Shown piece by piece: positions 25,183 through 26,133 of a stretch of DNA of 26,133 bases (its first letter is position 1; the number at the start of each line of letters is the position of its first letter). The stretch lies in the IMG/VR virus record IMGVR_UViG_3300020438_000236, positions 1 through 26,133 of that record; one strand, written 5' to 3'. Under the pieces are notes generated by a model. The model was given only the letters and a program-made list of their open reading frames with translations. It was not told where the DNA came from and searched no databases. The DNA comes from a virus. The translations under genes were made by a program, and so were the position numbers.

Positions 25183-25389
25183 ATGGATTTTGTAAAAGTT
25201 GAAGGACATGATGGTCTCGTTAGAGACCAAAACACTGGTGCTATCTTAAATGTAGACAATTCTGCTATTGATGCAAGACGTAAATCTAAACAGTTAGGTT
25301 CCGCGTTAGACGACATAAATAAGTTGAAGAATGATGTCTCTGAGATCAAATCCTTACTAAGAGAGTTAATAAAAAATGCCAGCAACTAA
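25183..25389 (+). CDS. Small conserved-looking coiled-coil protein (68 aa)
   Basis: This gene starts 8 nt after the giant gene. The N-terminal part, MDFVKVEGHDGLVRDQNTGA followed by ILN (residues 1-23), resembles a short protein I recall near structural genes in many T4-like cyanophages: G-H-D/E-x-L-x-R-D, then a strand and Asn. The C-terminal half (about residues 38-64) has Leu/Ile heptads (LDDINKLKNDVSEIKSLLRE) and should form a coiled coil, so the protein may trimerise or dimerise. Function unknown; an assembly or connector role with neighbouring fibre-like proteins is a guess. Its last 14 nt overlap the next gene. Confidence 0.78.
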   Translation: MDFVKVEGHDGLVRDQNTGAILNVDNSAIDARRKSKQLGSALDDINKLKNDVSEIKSLLRELIKNASN

Positions 25390-26133
25390 TGTAGCACGTA
25401 CTGATACCTTTGAACAGCAAAGGTTGAAGATTAACGAAGTCGCTGCTCAAATTTTTAACGTTACTGCAGGTGGATCTGATCTATCTACAGGAAATTTAAA
25501 ACTAGGTGATGGTCTAGTAGGCAATCCAAGTTTGGCATTTGTAAATGATGCTACGTTAGGCATCTATAGAAATGGTACAGGTACACTAGGATTTGCTAGT
25601 AACAGTAAAAAATTATCTGATCTCTCTGCGGCAAACGTCAAGTATTATAGAGATTTTGTAATTGAGAAAAATAGCCTTGATACTTTAGGCATTGCAATTG
25701 CATCTGCTGGTTCCAATTACGATGCTGGAACATACTCTGGAATTGCTGCAATTGGTGGTACTGGTGATTCTGCTACCTTAGGTATTGAAATTGATGGATT
25801 TGGTGGAAGTATAACCCAAACAGGTACTGGATATACACCAGGTGTTTATTTAAATATTCCCGTTCTCAATAACGGATCGGGTACTGGTGCTCTTATCGAC
25901 TTCACGGTTGATCAAATTGGTGGTGCTATTTCTGATGGTGGTATCAACTATGCTACTGGTGGATATACAAATATTGCAGTAACAGGTGGTAGTGGTCAGC
26001 AGATGACTGCTGATATTACAGTTAGTGCGTTTGCTGCCACAGTAACTGGAGGAACCAACTATCCAAACGGGGTGTTTAAGAGCATCCCAATGACGGGTGG
26101 TAATGGAACAGGAATGCTGATGAATCTCAGTGT
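25376..26133 (+). CDS. Virion structural, fibre-like protein, N-terminal part (runs off the right edge)
   Basis: An ATG at 25376 overlaps the preceding gene by 14 nt in another frame and opens a frame that stays open to the window end (252 codons visible). The N-terminus MPATNVARTDTFEQQRLKIN is followed by a helix, then a unit LGDGLVGNPSLAFVNDATLG with IYRNGTGTLGFAS (about residues 45-78), which resembles the start of phage tail fibre or YadA-like trimeric proteins. From about residue 110 it becomes Gly/Thr-rich with repeated units such as GTGYTPGVYLNIPVLNNGSG, the same GxGY beta module as in the giant proteins upstream. It is probably a fibre or baseplate decoration. The C-terminus is not visible. 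Confidence 0.85.
   Translation, partial: MPATNVARTDTFEQQRLKINEVAAQIFNVTAGGSDLSTGNLKLGDGLVGNPSLAFVNDATLGIYRNGTGTLGFASNSKKLSDLSAANVKYYRDFVIEKNSLDTLGIAIASAGSNYDAGTYSGIAAIGGTGDSATLGIEIDGFGGSITQTGTGYTPGVYLNIPVLNNGSGTGALIDFTVDQIGGAISDGGINYATGGYTNIAVTGGSGQQMTADITVSAFAATVTGGTNYPNGVFKSIPMTGGNGTGMLMNLS

Noticed and set aside
1-26133. tRNA genes, CRISPR arrays, insertion sequences, integrase or auxiliary metabolic genes
   Set aside because: Looked for by eye on both strands and not seen; nearly all of the window is accounted for by tail genes and small phage ORFs.

Overview
The window is part of the late structural region of a large T4-like marine myovirus, most probably a cyanophage of Synechococcus or Prochlorococcus. 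This rests on clear homologues of the T4 baseplate-wedge proteins gp25, gp6 and gp8 in T4 order, on T4-type late promoter boxes (TATAAATA and variants) in several gaps, and on small accessory proteins of kinds I remember from cyanophages. No host or auxiliary metabolic gene, tRNA gene, insertion sequence or CRISPR array was seen.

Region 1 (about 1-1125) is an accessory stretch of small ORFs, clearly richer in G+C than the rest. It holds two conflicting ORFs at the left edge (one on each strand), two unknown short proteins, a small protein with a YETWNV motif, and a gene-free GC-rich gap that can fold into hairpins.

Region 2 (about 1126-2321) begins with a possible late promoter and carries small late genes: two overlapping short ORFs (the second a coiled coil), a PAAR-like spike-tip protein, a 49-residue very basic protein and another small protein. 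The PAAR-like protein would cap the central tail spike.

Region 3 (2322-25174) is the baseplate-wedge block: gp25 (130 aa), gp6 (598 aa), a 3530-residue protein in the place where T4 has gp7, gp8 (604 aa) and a 2696-residue protein with DUF4815-type signatures. gp25, gp6 and the 3530-aa gene are packed with gaps of 0-5 nt, so they are probably co-transcribed. gp8 has its own tandem late promoters and a strong intrinsic terminator. The 2696-aa gene follows a perfect TATAAATA box. Both giant proteins are mosaics of a few recurring small modules around conserved core segments, and one module type is also found in gp8 and in the last, partial gene.

Region 4 (25183-26133) has a small conserved-looking coiled-coil protein whose end overlaps the start of a further structural, fibre-like protein that runs off the right edge. 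All secure genes are on the + strand. Together they describe the outer baseplate and its peripheral decorations, with unusually enlarged wedge proteins.
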